Made by a program: the position numbers and the translations under genes. The notes under the pieces were generated by a model, which saw only the letters and a program-made list of their open reading frames with translations, had not been told where the DNA came from and searched no databases. A stretch of DNA of 64,000 nucleotides from Coprinellus micaceus (Eukaryota; Basidiomycota; Agaricomycetes; Agaricales; Psathyrellaceae), in the NCBI GenBank assembly GCA_951394405.1, contig OX596337.1:3410001-3474000 (forward strand), written 5' to 3'. Position 1 is the stretch's first letter. Every line of letters starts with the position of its first letter. This document shows, piece after piece, positions 1 to 11,387 of this stretch.

Positions 1-65
1 CTTGACCACAACCCCCACATTCCTTTATTCCCCGCTTCCAAACCCATCTCCATGACCTCGTCAAC

Positions 66-3000
66 ATGCCTGAACCCAAATATATGTGCAGCTGTGGCTG
101 CCGCCGGAGAGTCACTCGCACCACAGAGCGACGCCACCTCAACCCGGAGCAAGCCCCCCTCTACGTGAGGATTGCGCAAACAATGAAATCCAGAGCAGCA
201 AGAACTCACGAAGCAGCTCAACAGCTCTGGCAGCAAGCCATAAGCCACTTGTCCCCTGCTCCCAGTCCCCTGATTCCACCACCATCCCCTGGAGATATCG
301 CCATGTCCTCCCCCATTGTTGAAAGTGATCCCATGTATCCCGGCAGTCCCATCCTTCCTCAATCGCCCAGGCCATCGCAACCCACCATGTCCCCATATAC
401 TCCAGCGGAAGAGACCCTGCAATCCCACATGGATGCCGCCAGGGCTAGCACAGCTGTTTCGGATTGCGGGAGCAGCGGCGAAGGATCTGACGACAGCTTG
501 GCATCTGGCGCAGAGATTGGAGAGGGGGCAGAGAGCGATGGTGACGAGGCACTGATGCAAGAGCTCTGGGAAGAGTATGAGGCCCTTGCAGGAAGGGATA
601 TCCCTGGGGAGGGTGGCAGGGGAGACGAGGAGGAGGAGGAGGAGGAGGATGGTTGGGGAGAGGATGGGGAGGGCGAACGCCAGGCAGAAGAGTCTGGCCA
701 ACCACTCAATATTGAGGATCTTCCAGAGGATCTCCAAAAACTGATTGCTCAACTCAGTATGTTTGCGCCTCTTCTAATATTCAACAGGAATACTGATCCC
801 TCGGCAGCCCAGAAACTGGGAGTTAATGATCCTGGTCTCCTCAAGGCGTGGAACTACAAGCTCAGACACAACATACCCGACAGTGCCTTCGACGACCTCC
901 GTTTTGTGTTCCCAGAGTACAAGCTACCTACAGCTAGGACTGCACGCCGCCGCATTGCCTTTCTTGCCGGATTCAAGCCCCAGATCTATCACTGCTGCAT
1001 TCGCTCCTGCATGTGCTATGCAGGTATCTACGCCGATCTGGACTCCTGCCTGTATTGCAAGGAGTTGCGCTTCAAAGACGGCAAGCCACGCAAGGTGTTC
1101 AGCTACATCCCCCTCATCCCTCGCCTCATTGCCCTCTACATGAATCCAGAGATGGTCCGTAAGATGATGTACCGGCACGACTACAAGATCAACAAAGGGG
1201 GAAAAATGCGTGACTACCTCGATGGGCTGGTCTACCAAAGCCTTTTCCAGAGGAAGATCCCCATCGGCGACACCAACCACAGGTTCTTTCAGTTTGCGAC
1301 TGACATCGCCTTGGCTCTCTTCACCGATGGCTTTGCCCCCTTCAAGAATCGCAAACAGACTTGCTGGCCTCTACTCCTCATGAACATGAACCTTCCCCCC
1401 GATGAGCGCTGCCTGGTGAAGAACATGATCTGTGCTGGCGTCATCCCTGGCCCAAAGAAACCGAAGAACGCGGATTCTTTCCTGTATCCATTCACTGCAG
1501 AGATGCTTGACCTCACTATTGGTGTCGACGCTTTTCACATTCTCCTCAAGCTCCCTTTCCTCCTCCGTGCCTTCCTTATTCTGTTAGGCGGTGATATGCC
1601 TGCCATGGCCATGATCATGCTCATGAAGGGCCACAACGGGATCTGCCCATGCAGGATGTGCAAGATTATCGGCATCCGCAAGCCCAATGGCAAGACACAC
1701 TATGTTCCGCTCCGCCCACCCAAGTCTCTACAGGCGACACATACCTGGCATACGCCTCAGTCCCTGGACGCGCTGCGACGAACCCCTGATAACCTGCTGG
1801 AGGACGGTAAAAAGGTGGAGTTTGCCCCCAATGAGACCCGGGCCGAGGCTATATCCAAGGAGACCGGAGTCAAGGGTGTTCCCATCCTATCCCACATTCC
1901 CTCACTTGTGCTCCCTTATGCCGTCCCCTTCGACTTCATGCATCTGATCTACGAGAACCTCATTAAGAATCTCCTTGACTTCTTCTGCGGCAATTTCAAA
2001 GATCTCGACCATACCTCCGAGGGATACTACATCGCCCCTGCTGTGTGGGAGGCCATCGGAGAGGCAACCACCCAATCTGGATCCACCATCCCTGGTGCGT
2101 ATGGAGCTCGCCCCAGAGATTTCTCAGAGGACCGTACAGGGATCACAGCGGATATGCTCTCTTTCTGGACGCTCTACCTTGGACCCATCTTTCTCGAAAA
2201 GTCGTTCGCCAACGCCGAGTTTTACAACCACTTTGTCCGTCTCATCAAGCTCATCAACTTGTGCATGCAGTTTGAGATCGAGCATACTCAGATTGAGGAT
2301 ATCAGGCAGGGATTTGCGGACTGGGTTGTGGAATACGAAAGGTACGCATGCTGTCACATGCACAATCATCGACTGATGAGAGGGCTCAACACTGGTGCCT
2401 GTAGAATGTACTATCAGTATGAAGACGACCGTATCTCGGCCTGCCCCCTCACCATCCACGCCCTTCTCCATATCGCAGACGGAATCGAGTTCATGGGCCC
2501 TGTGTGGGTCTATTGGGCATTTGCCATGGAACGTTATTGTGGGAAGCTTGCACGGATGATCAAGAGCCGGCGATTCCCTTTTGCCAACCTGGATAATCAG
2601 GTTGTGGTACAGGCCCAACTCCAGTGCATTGCCAGTCACCACAACGTCCATGACCTGCTCACACTTAGGCCTCCTTCTGACCCTGGCGGGACCACCATCA
2701 TCGGTCCTCACTGTTCGTCACAATTTCTTTTCATCCCTCTGGATACTTGAACTGAAGGACCCACAGATAGGAACATCCGACTGCTGGCCCCTGCAGAAGC
2801 CTACAACCTCACGTCTCCCATCAACTTGCCCATGAAGAAACTCATCGCCGCCGCCCTCGTAACCCGCTTCTCAACCATGGGAGGTCAAGTTGTGCTTGAC
2901 AAGAAGGGGGCGCTCAACCTGCTGGACAAGACTGAAGCGGTTGTGTATGGACGTTTGAGGAAGATGGGAGGCGGAGACACCATGCTCGCGTCCGAGGTTG

Positions 3001-3456
3001 TGTCCACCAGCGCAGAAGACCGCCGTGACGCCACATTTGTGAGGGTAAGTGGCCCCTCCCAGCATAGATGTGCTCCGCTAATGATAATGTGTGCTTCAGT
3101 ATGAATGTCTCGTAGATGTGTATGAAGAGGATCACAATGAAGAGGCAAGGTACGTCGGCCAGACCGACTACGGCCAGCTTCAATTCCTCTTCTTGCTCAA
3201 GATCCCACCTTGCCGTGCTATCAAGCAGCTGAAGAAGGGCGCCACCATCGTTTTTGGCGCTATTCACAAGTGCCACATCCTTCGACATCATCCTCAGGGT
3301 CTTGATATCCACTATTATCGCACCATGGCCAGAAACATTGATATCGTGGACGCGAACTATATACAGTGCCTCGTTGGACGCGCCAAATGGGGCCAAGAAT
3401 GGGCTGTCTTTGACCGTAGTGGGGCCTTGGCACGTGCGTTTGGGGACGATACTTGA
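66..3456 (+). CDS. Tnp2-family CACTA transposase
   Basis: Three exons are inferred: 66-2712, 2767-3044 and 3100-3456 (introns of 54 and 55 nt, phases 1 and 0), giving about 1093 residues. The N-terminus has a small Cys motif (CSCGCRRRV), then a Ser/Pro- and Glu-rich linker with a poly-Glu run near residue 190. The Tnp2 core follows, including the Cys-rich CYAGIYADLDSCLYC stretch, a CPCRMC motif, and the PFDFMHLIYENLIKNLL segment that carries an acidic residue of the presumed DDE core. The start has a short leader and resembles starts of other basidiomycete Tnp2 proteins. It would cut and paste the element by binding its terminal repeats. No internal stop or frameshift is visible. Confidence 0.85.
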
Positions 3457-3539
3457 GGCCGAGCCCTTATTACATCAATGTATATTGTTATCCTATACTA
3501 AATTGTACCTTTCGGTGATAGATAGCCTGCCCACGTCCC

Positions 3540-3800
3540 CCAATACCCTCAGACCCAGAGCAACAACCCATCCCCTGGGAGCATCTGGGACTCTCTGGGC
3601 ATCCCCTGGGCATCCCCTGGGGCGGCGCCCAGTCAATCTGATCCCCGGGGAATGCCCAGAGAGCCCAAAATATCCTGTCCCAGCTGCACCCGGGGGTACC
3701 CAACCTTCCCCAGGGACACCCAGCATATGCCCGGGGACACCCAGGCAGAACCCAGGGACACCCAGTGAGCCCCCGGTGAGATTGACCGGGGGCGTGGTTC
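3540..3800. repeat. CACTA subterminal repeat block
   Basis: This is a GC-rich tract of short units in both orientations. GCATCCCCTGGG-like units lie at about 3575-3622 and CCCAGGGACACCCAG-like units at about 3711-3770. There are also inverted matches such as CTCTGGGCATCCCC against GGGGAATGCCCAGAGAG. CACTA transposases are known to bind such subterminal repeats. The reading frames crossing it are low-complexity and are not genes. Confidence 0.7.
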
Positions 3801-3806
3801 ATAGTG
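3778..3806 (-). repeat. Right terminal inverted repeat of the CACTA element
   Basis: Read from 3806 leftward on the minus strand it begins CACTATGAACCACGCC and continues into a C-rich tract. The terminal CACTA is seen directly. The inner edge of the repeat is approximate because its partner lies outside the window. Confidence 0.7.
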
Positions 3807-4001
3807 GGTCGGGCAGTTGCGTCAGAACCCTCGCATTCCCTTACACTCCCACCAATCTACTTCAGATTGCTCGGACCGGCATTTCGTAGAGCATTCAAGT
3901 ACCCCATTTCCTTTTTGACTCCTTCTGTCCCTCAACGTCGACGATTATTCAGAATCGATGGATCGGTTATCACGTTTCGCGTGGTCGGTGGCGAGATCGT
4001 C

Positions 4002-4009
4002 TATAAATC
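4002..4009 (+). promoter_or_regulatory. TATA box of the aldo/keto reductase gene
   Basis: TATAAATC lies 57 bp before the ATG at 4066. A TATA box here puts transcription start near 4030-4040, which favours the ATG at 4066 over the in-frame ATG at 3958. Confidence 0.5.
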
Positions 4010-4065
4010 AGGCCCGCCATGGCTGCCGAGGATCCTCTCATTCTTTCCATACTTCAAGGGTCACC

Positions 4066-5159
4066 ATGGTCGCAAGCAAGTCTCTCAAGTTGAACACGGG
4101 CGCCGAGATGCCCACCGTTGGTTTCGGTACGTCCCTACCTCCAGGTCCCTGTCCCAATGGACCCTGTCAATCTCCTTGATCCGTTTCATTTACCGGTAAT
4201 TGCTCTGCAGGTACCTGGAAGTCCCAGCCCGGAGTTGTCGAGGGTGCCGTCTCTCAGGCTCTCAAGCTTGGATACAGGAATGTCGATACCGCCACCGCCT
4301 ACGGAAACGAGGCCGAGGTTGGTCGTGGTATTAAGGACTCCGGCGTCCCCCGCCAGGAGATCTTCCTCGCCACTAAACTCGACAACCCCGACCAGAAGCA
4401 CCCAGAGAACGCCCTCGAGTACTCTTTGAAGCAACTCGATACTCCCTACCTCGACCTCTGGCTTATGCATTGGCCGGCTCCGATGTTTGATGGCAAGACC
4501 GCCGACAAGTCCATCGACTGGCTCGATACTTGGAAGGAGATGGTTAGACTGTACAATGCCTACCCCGACAAGCTCCGTGCCATTGGTAAGTAATTTCGTC
4601 ATTCCCTTGGCAGGCCGGTATTGAACGGCTCATAGGCGTCTCCAACTTCTCTGTTGCGTTCATGACGAGGCTCCTCGAGAACAGCGACGTTGTCCCTGCC
4701 GTTAATCAAATCGAGCTGCACGCGTGAGTAGCGCAGTGCTGACTTTTAGGGCGTTCTGAAACTGACAAGCCACGCAGCGCCTGCCCCCAGCAAGATGTCA
4801 TCGACTTCTGCAAGAGCAAGGGCATTGCCGTGACTGCTTACTCCCCTCTTGGTTCCGACAACTCTCCCCTTCTCCAGAACGAGGTTGTCAAGAAGATCGC
4901 TGACAAGCACAGTGTCCATCCAGCCAACATCCTCATTTCTCTACAGGGTAACCGGGATAACGTCAACGTCCTCACCAAGTCGGTGACCCCTTCCCGCATT
5001 GAGGCCAACTTTAAGCTCCTGGACCTTTCTGAGGACGAGGTAGCTGAGCTCCTTGCTATTGACAAGACCCTCCACTTCCGTGCTTGCCACCCCAGCTGGA
5101 CTGGATGGGGCTCCCTCGGCTTCCCTGACTGCTTGGACTCCGACAAAGGCCAGGATTGA
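4066..5159 (+). CDS. Aldo/keto reductase (NADPH-dependent)
   Basis: Four exons: 4066-4126, 4211-4585, 4636-4723 and 4778-5159, giving 301 residues, the usual size for the family. It reduces aldehydes or ketones (in yeast relatives glyceraldehyde and similar compounds) with NADPH in a TIM barrel. The catalytic tetrad is visible: Asp and Tyr in NVDTATAYGNEAEVG, Lys in FLATKL and His in LMHWP. The cofactor-binding TKSVTPSRI is present near the C-terminus. The ATG at 4066 has a strong context (TCACCATGG) and a TATA box upstream. An in-frame ATG at 3958 would add 36 residues rich in Arg, Ser and His, resembling a mitochondrial presequence. The gene begins only 260 bp after the transposon end. The exact substrate cannot be told. 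Confidence 0.9.
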
Positions 5160-5387
5160 ATATTAGTTCAAAATATAGTCTTTGTACACTATTAAATATA
5201 GCCCTTGAAGCTTAAAGCACGGTATACTCCCTCAAGATGGCCCCCAGGCTTCCTAAGCGCCCAGAACGCCGAGCGTGGCAACCGATCGGTGATGGCAGTT
5301 CGGGAATTCCCGAGGCGAGCATGAGCCAATCAGGCCCCATTCTCCTCGTCATTCCTTCCCTCAACAAGCTCCTCATCGTCGGCAACG

Positions 5388-8300
5388 ATGGGCAGAGGCT
5401 CTTCGTTGCTGCCGCTTTCTCTTATCTTTCTCTTCTCCTTCCTTGTTCTGACCCGCGCAGACCCCGTCACCCTTCCTTTCCTCGACTGTTACGACACCTC
5501 CAAAAGTGTAGACAATAAATTCAGCATCGACGCCGTCTACGCTCAAGTACTCCAGAATGAAGAGTTTGGGACGTTTCTGAACCTCACCGTCTTTGGATCG
5601 AGTCCGACGGAAATAGTAGGCTTCACGAATACGAGTTCGAGCCTAGGTTTGTGGAGCTAATATCAACGCCTAATGAACGGCTCATTGACTGGACCCTTGC
5701 AGCGACTCTGTTCACGACGACCTCCATCCTGACTCTAAATGCATACACCAATTCGGTATACCTATGCGAGCGTATGCGGCCCAAGTCGCCTCTTCCTTCT
5801 CTAGAAGGGTCAAACAAGACCGACTATTGCCCCATCACTGCGGGCGAGTTCGCATTCGCGCAGAGCATACCATGGGGGAATAACCGCGAGCTAACGACGC
5901 TCCACACACGCTTGCGAGCCGTAGACCCCTTTGGAGATGAAGTGCTGTGCTTGGATGTCGAAACAACGCCTCTGGATCCGACATCCGGTTCGATATACGG
6001 CAAGGCCCACATCATACTATGGAGCACTGTTGGGTTAGCTGTGGCATATTGGACTGTGGTCGGCCTCGCACGCATTCAGTCGGCTTGGAACCGGGGGATA
6101 TCGAGGTCCGGGAAGGGGCTGTGGGGAAGGGCGCAGAGTGCTGGTTTCATTCTCGCCAGTGCCGTCAGCGGAGAACGACTGGCCAATTCGCCCGCCCTTC
6201 TACGCTTCTGTAAGTCCGCCACTGCCGTTATTCTTACATCATTAGGCTCACTGCGGGTTAGGCACACCCTCCATGAGGGATATTATCTTCCATACCCAGT
6301 GGTGCGCCTTATTGGGCATGGTAGCGGTCGAATGGCCGCAATTCGCCTATCCACTACTGACCCAGACGGCATGGTCGACGCTTACCTACAACGTATCGCT
6401 GACTACAGGGGCCCGCGATAACCACTGGGACCCCTTGTCGACACTTGCATTCGAGGCACCCGAAGGGTTCGCTGATCAAGTAGCCGACACCCAGAACCCC
6501 CTTTACATCGACCCCAACGTACCGAACGTCATCTATCACCTCCCCTCTGAGGCTTCGCACGGCATCTCATCCTTCGCCTACACGCTCGGAGTTCGGCCTC
6601 AGGACCTTTTCCCAACCTGCCTCATTCTGTTCCTGGGCATTATCGCTGGCACCATAGTCATCAGTGGGGTATTTTGGTTCATTGATGTCTTCGTCACTAG
6701 CGTCCTCCAAAGGTTTACTGGCAACAATAACTCAACTTATGGACCGACAGGACGTGGAGTAAAAAGCCCAGCCTTTGGAAACACTACGTCAAAAGAAGTC
6801 GAAAGTCCTTTAGGGTTGTTGGAGGAAGACAGGTCGATGTCGAATGGAAAAGGGTTGGGATTCGTGGTTCCGGCGACGTCCTCTGGAAATGGCCTTTCGA
6901 CAAGCCCGAGCGGAGAACCAAGGGACCGAGGGTATTATCGCTCCTCTTGGTGGTGCTTCCCCCGATTACGTTCAGACATCGGCTCCTTCCACGGAAACGT
7001 CCTCCACGGCAATCTCGTCCGCATCCTGATTCTGTTTCACCTCCCCGTCACGGTGTTTAGCTGTTACCAAATGACACTGCCGCGGTCGGTGGTGGCCCAG
7101 TCATCCATCGCCCTCGCTGCATTGTCGTTCGTGTTCATTTCCGTCCTCATCCCCGCGCACCTCGTGATCCGCGTTACATTCACCTCCACGAACAAGCTGT
7201 ATGACGACATGCGCACGCTCCTCTCCCTGGGACCACTTTACAACCATTACCGCCATGGGTCTCAACTCTTTGCAAGTTTGTTATTCGCGACGAATCTTGC
7301 ATTCGGAGTCACGATTGGTGCAGGGCAGAAGAGTGGGACGGCCCAGGCCATTATCATCTTGGTCGTGGAGGTCATATCGGCATTGGTGACAAGCATCTGG
7401 TTGCCCTGGGGCGCGGGCGCAAGCATGGGACTGATCAGTTTCCTGTTTTGTGTTGCACGCATTGTTGTCGCAGTCCTGCTGGTCATCCTCACCCCGACAG
7501 TAAGCTTCTACGATCGTCCTTATTTCAACATGCATTAACCACGCTCCCTAGATCTCTATTGGCACAGGCCCAGGAGGGTGGGTCGCATATGGCATCATGA
7601 TCGTTCTAGCCTTGGTCTACCTGGCTCTCGTCCTTCTTCTCATCGTCAAGCTCGTCGAAGCCCTTGTCCGAATCTTTGGGCAGGTTCCATTCGATCGCTC
7701 ACGGCACGTTGTCGATTCTGGCCTTGTCGGCGCCTGCGGAATGCTCGGTTGCTGTGGCGCACGAAGAAGCAACAAGAGAAGGGGAAAGGGGAGGAACAAC
7801 GGCCAGTCAGGAAAGTACAAGGGCTCTGATTTTGGCACCTCGCCGTCCAGCCAAAACCTTGGCAGCGGCTTACTTCGCGAGAGGCGGCCCTCTGATTTGT
7901 CCTCGTACAACCCTCCAGCGGCGCTCCTTCGAGGGGACACTGCGTCGGAGAATGGGAGTCTCAGCGGACCGAGGTTCTTGGGGGGTGCGGATTCGAGAAA
8001 GGCTAGCACGCATTCTCAACCCCCAAGCGTTCTGCGCCCGGAGCATGCCAACCAGCCGTACCGGGAAGAAACGGATATGAGCTGGTGGAACGAGAGCGAG
8101 GGGCAGGGAGGGGCATTCATTATGGGGGCCTGGCAACCTTTTGCTGGTCAACCTGCGAGTGCGGTGAACAATGGGGGCTATTCTCCTGTTGCAAACCCGC
8201 AGGCCACTCCTCAGGCTTCTTCCGCCAAGCCGTCGCCGCAACCGGCCACTCCTTCCACCGGCTTCTCGAGGGTGGGAGGTGGACGTGCGCACATCGACTC

Positions 8301-9273
8301 CCCTTACTCTATACATCCTACGGGAAATAATCACTCGCAGTCTGGTTTCCAGAATCCCAGCAGTTCGACGCAGGCGTTCCCTTCAATAGGTCCGCAGAGT
8401 GCTATTCCACCATCGTCGCACCCTACACCCGCCGCAATTCCTGTGCACACGCTCTCCCCTTCGCATCCGCCCTCCCAGGCTAGCCCAAATTCCTATCCTC
8501 CATCTTCCTTCAATCGCCATCATCAACAACCGCAGTCTTACCTGGACGATGATGACCCTCTTCCGCTATCGAGTGTACGACAAGCCAACCCAGGCCCTAT
8601 GCAGATGGTTGTGCAACCTCACCCACAGAGCGACTATGGTCAGCTTCCGCCAGGCGCAATGCAGCCCGCACATATCCGAACGAAGTCGCAGACGGCGATC
8701 ATCGAAGATGCGGGGACACTCCTCTATGGCCCCAACCTCAACGCTGGTGGAAACTCCGCCTCGCAGTCGGGCATCTCAGCGCGGTTCTCGCTTTCCAACC
8801 CCAACCATCCTTCTCTTCAGCCCATCAAGATTCCCAGCACATCGGGCGGTCTGGGTCCTCCAAGCGCCTCAATACACCCAACGTCAGCGCCTCCACTGTC
8901 GAAGTTCACACTCGCGGCGGACGACGACGATAGGGACGACGACTCTGCCACCGAAGATCAAGCGCAGAAGAAGAAGTGGTACCAGTTACGGAAGAAGCGG
9001 CCATACAGCAGTGAGGGCCGGACGACAGCAACGGCTACAGCGACGCCCACGGCCCCCAGTGCTATCTCTGGGTCGAGTAGTTCGGTGCCGCTTCCGTTGG
9101 ACCGGGAGGGAGGGGGAGAGGGAAGCGCGAGCGCGATCGACGGCGGTGCGACGCCGCAAAGATCGTTTGTGGTGATCAGGAAGCCGATGGGGTCCACAGG
9201 GAGGTTGAACCAGATGGGGACGGGGGCAAGTGGAAGTGGGCAGGGCACTCGCTCGAGGCCCCCGACACGGTAG
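5388..9273 (+). CDS. TRP-like channel / flavin-carrier family membrane protein (Pkd2/Flc type)
   Basis: Four exons: 5388-5646, 5703-6209, 6262-7499 and 7552-9273, giving 1241 residues. A signal peptide (residues 1 to about 24, ending TRA before DPVTLPF) leads into a Cys-containing lumenal domain of the ML-like type (to about residue 210). A TRP-like core with about nine hydrophobic helices follows (about 195-705), the last being the LALVYLALVLLLIVKLVEAL stretch. The remaining 530 residues are a cytosolic tail rich in Ser, Pro and Gln with basic and acidic patches. Fungal relatives (S. pombe Pkd2, yeast Flc proteins) act in calcium handling, cell-wall tension and FAD transport at ER or plasma membrane. 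Which of these applies cannot be read from sequence. Confidence 0.88.
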
Positions 9274-9818
9274 TATGACCTCTCTTTCGTCGACTTCGAC
9301 TGATCTTTGGACACACTTTTTTCTTTAGCATCTGTACCTCTCTGGTTATGCATACGTTACTCGCTTTACATCATTATTGCTGCTTGCACTTCCTCGCTTT
9401 CTAACAATCCTTGGACTCTTCACTCTTCCTTCTTTGGGAGTGGACTCGCATTTACATCACGCACCCCCCTCCCTTTATGTTCCGTATTTATACACAACCT
9501 TTCGCCGCTCACTCTCGCATTGCTGAATCACGCCCAATCATGACAAACCCTCGTTTTACAGATATCGCATACAAGTACCATTTTTTGATTGGCACTAAGT
9601 CCATCGTTCGCAGTGACCGCCAGTGGCTTTCGACAAAAATCTGGCTTCAAGTTTTGACCAAGAGACATCGTCCGATTGGTCGAGATTACCCCAGTCAGGT
9701 GGTGAGTCTAAGGGCAATAAAAGTACAAGATTTGATTAACTTCTATCGCAGGCCGAACGCAGTCTACGAGATCCAGACGGTGGAACGAGCAGGTCCCTTT
9801 TGACAGTACAAAGAACTT
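9274..9818. other. Intergenic: shared 3' region of two convergent genes
   Basis: This lies between the stop of the TRP-like gene and the stop of the minus-strand PAPS reductase. It is pyrimidine-rich near 9310-9540 and probably holds both 3' UTRs. No credible coding frame is seen. Confidence 0.6.
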
Positions 9819-10723
9819 TCAAGCGGACACCGCGATGGCATCTACTGCCCGTAGCTTCGCCTTCATAGCGAAGTAGTCCACATGCAACCCGCACTCTGTC
9901 TTCTCCTTCCCTTTCCACCTCCCAGAGCGCTCGTCCTCCCCGGATTTCACCTTGACGGTGCTGTGCCAGTCCCCGATGCTCTTATAGCCCTGATCGAGCA
10001 GCTTGTTTCGAGGGACGTTGTTGGAACTGATGTGCCATTCGACGAAATTAAATGGCCAGGCGAAGAGGGGATTGAGCTTGAAGAGGCCCGTGCTGTCGAT
10101 CTCGAGGGGTTGGAGGTTAGCTCGGTCGGCACCTTGCGATGCACGTCGCCCAGTGATAACGGACTTGACGCCGAGGTCTTCGTACGCTCTCCGAGCAGGC
10201 TCGACCTAGCCGTAGTTAAACAAGCGCCCGCATTCATGCAGGTTCTGATTCAACATACCTTGACGGCGAAGTCGTATGTGTGCTCATCCTTCTCCCAGAA
10301 GTTCTCCCCATATTTCTTCTCGAAGTCCGCCGTGCTCGAGCACCCTTCCGGCTTGTATACATAGATCCTCTTGGGCTCCTTCTCACCGTCCGAGTCGTTT
10401 CCGGCCTGCGCATCAATGTACCTGTATCTCTTCTTCACCTCTTCGATAAGTTCATATGTCTCTTTGAAGTGATAGAGGGTGTCGAGGAAGATGAGGGGTG
10501 GAGGGTTTTCAGTCGATTTAGATAGCATGTCAATCGCGACCAGGCCGGTCAATCCGAATGCCGTTGTTTGATAGAGGTTCGGGAGATACTCGACTCCCCA
10601 TTTCAGGATTTCTTCGGGGGTAAGGTTGGATAGATGGGCGTTTACTGAGGCGAGTAGATCTGCAGGGAGTGGGGATGGAAGCGGTTTGGGAAAGATAGGG
10701 GCGTTTCCGGTCAATGACGACAT
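9819..10723 (-). CDS. MET16: Phosphoadenylyl-sulfate (PAPS) reductase
   Basis: Two exons on the minus strand (10723-10259 and 10205-9819, 53-nt intron, phase 0) give 283 residues. The enzyme reduces PAPS to sulfite with thioredoxin in cytosolic sulfate assimilation for Cys and Met. Visible family marks are FLDTLYHFKETYELIEEV, the IGDWHSTVKV stretch and the C-terminal redox-active KTECGLH motif with its conserved Cys. Length fits yeast Met16 (about 260) with a slightly longer N-terminus. The start is the first ATG of the open frame. A TTAGGCGC motif lies 23 bp before it. Confidence 0.93.
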
Positions 10724-11387
10724 ATCTACAGCTTGAACTGGATGATTAGGCGCCGGTTTCTTGCGATGTGAAAGATATTCAAGATGATGCTCGTGCAGGA
10801 GGGAACAAGAGGATGTGTTGTGTGGTCGGTGGATGTTATTAAGCCTTGAAAGTAGAATTTGTAAGCTTTGGTCTCGGAGATACTGGAAATAAATCTGCGC
10901 CTATGTCGTGAGCGATGGTGTCAACATGAGGAATTGGTGCGAAGGGCCGTGCACGTGATGGTGCCACTTGGCTTGCCGCCGCCACCTTGCTCAGCCTCCT
11001 GGTAAGCCAGGGTAAAGTTTGCCTCGAACTTCCAGTTTGCATCTGCGACCGGTACGGGAAATTAAATACAACAATCTGTCCTTTGGAAACATGTCTCACT
11101 GGGGTCCCGGCGACGGGGACCGCTCTGTACAATTTAAACGCCGGTATATACATGCCCACGACACACTATCCTAAGTTCTGAATGTTGCAGAGCTATGAGA
11201 GAATCTTCGGGAGAAGTTCAGTTTCATGAGCAGCGCCTAACATCGAGCGTATAGGCAGGAAATTTACATTGGGCGAGCGTACGAACACTCGCTGTACTGG
11301 CTTGGATTGCCATTCTTATTGTTATTTGCGGCACTAGGTCCCACTTCGCTGCTGTTCTCAGCCATTCCTCGCAACCGTCCGCAGCAC
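10724..11387. other. Intergenic: upstream region of the PAPS reductase gene
   Basis: This is about 660 bp between the MET16 start and the F-box gene stop, both on the minus strand. No gene is seen. It holds two copies of the 8-mer GCGCCTAA (10746-10753 inverted, 11233-11240 direct). Confidence 0.5.

Larger units (their letters stand above)
1..3806 (+). mobile_element. CACTA (En/Spm-type) DNA transposon, right-hand part
   Basis: The element contains a Tnp2-type transposase gene, a GC-rich subterminal block of short repeats, and ends at 3806 with ...GGTTCATAGTG. Read on the minus strand this end is CACTATGAACCACGCC, the CACTA signature that defines the superfamily. The left terminus is not in the window, so the element starts upstream of base 1. 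The next three bases (GGT, 3807-3809) would be the expected 3-bp target duplication, which cannot be tested without the left end. The transposase frame is open over its full length, so the copy may be recent or active. Confidence 0.85.

Noticed and set aside
3488..3889. Open frames on both strands over 3.5-3.9 kb
   Set aside because: They are explained by the low-complexity subterminal repeats of the CACTA element.
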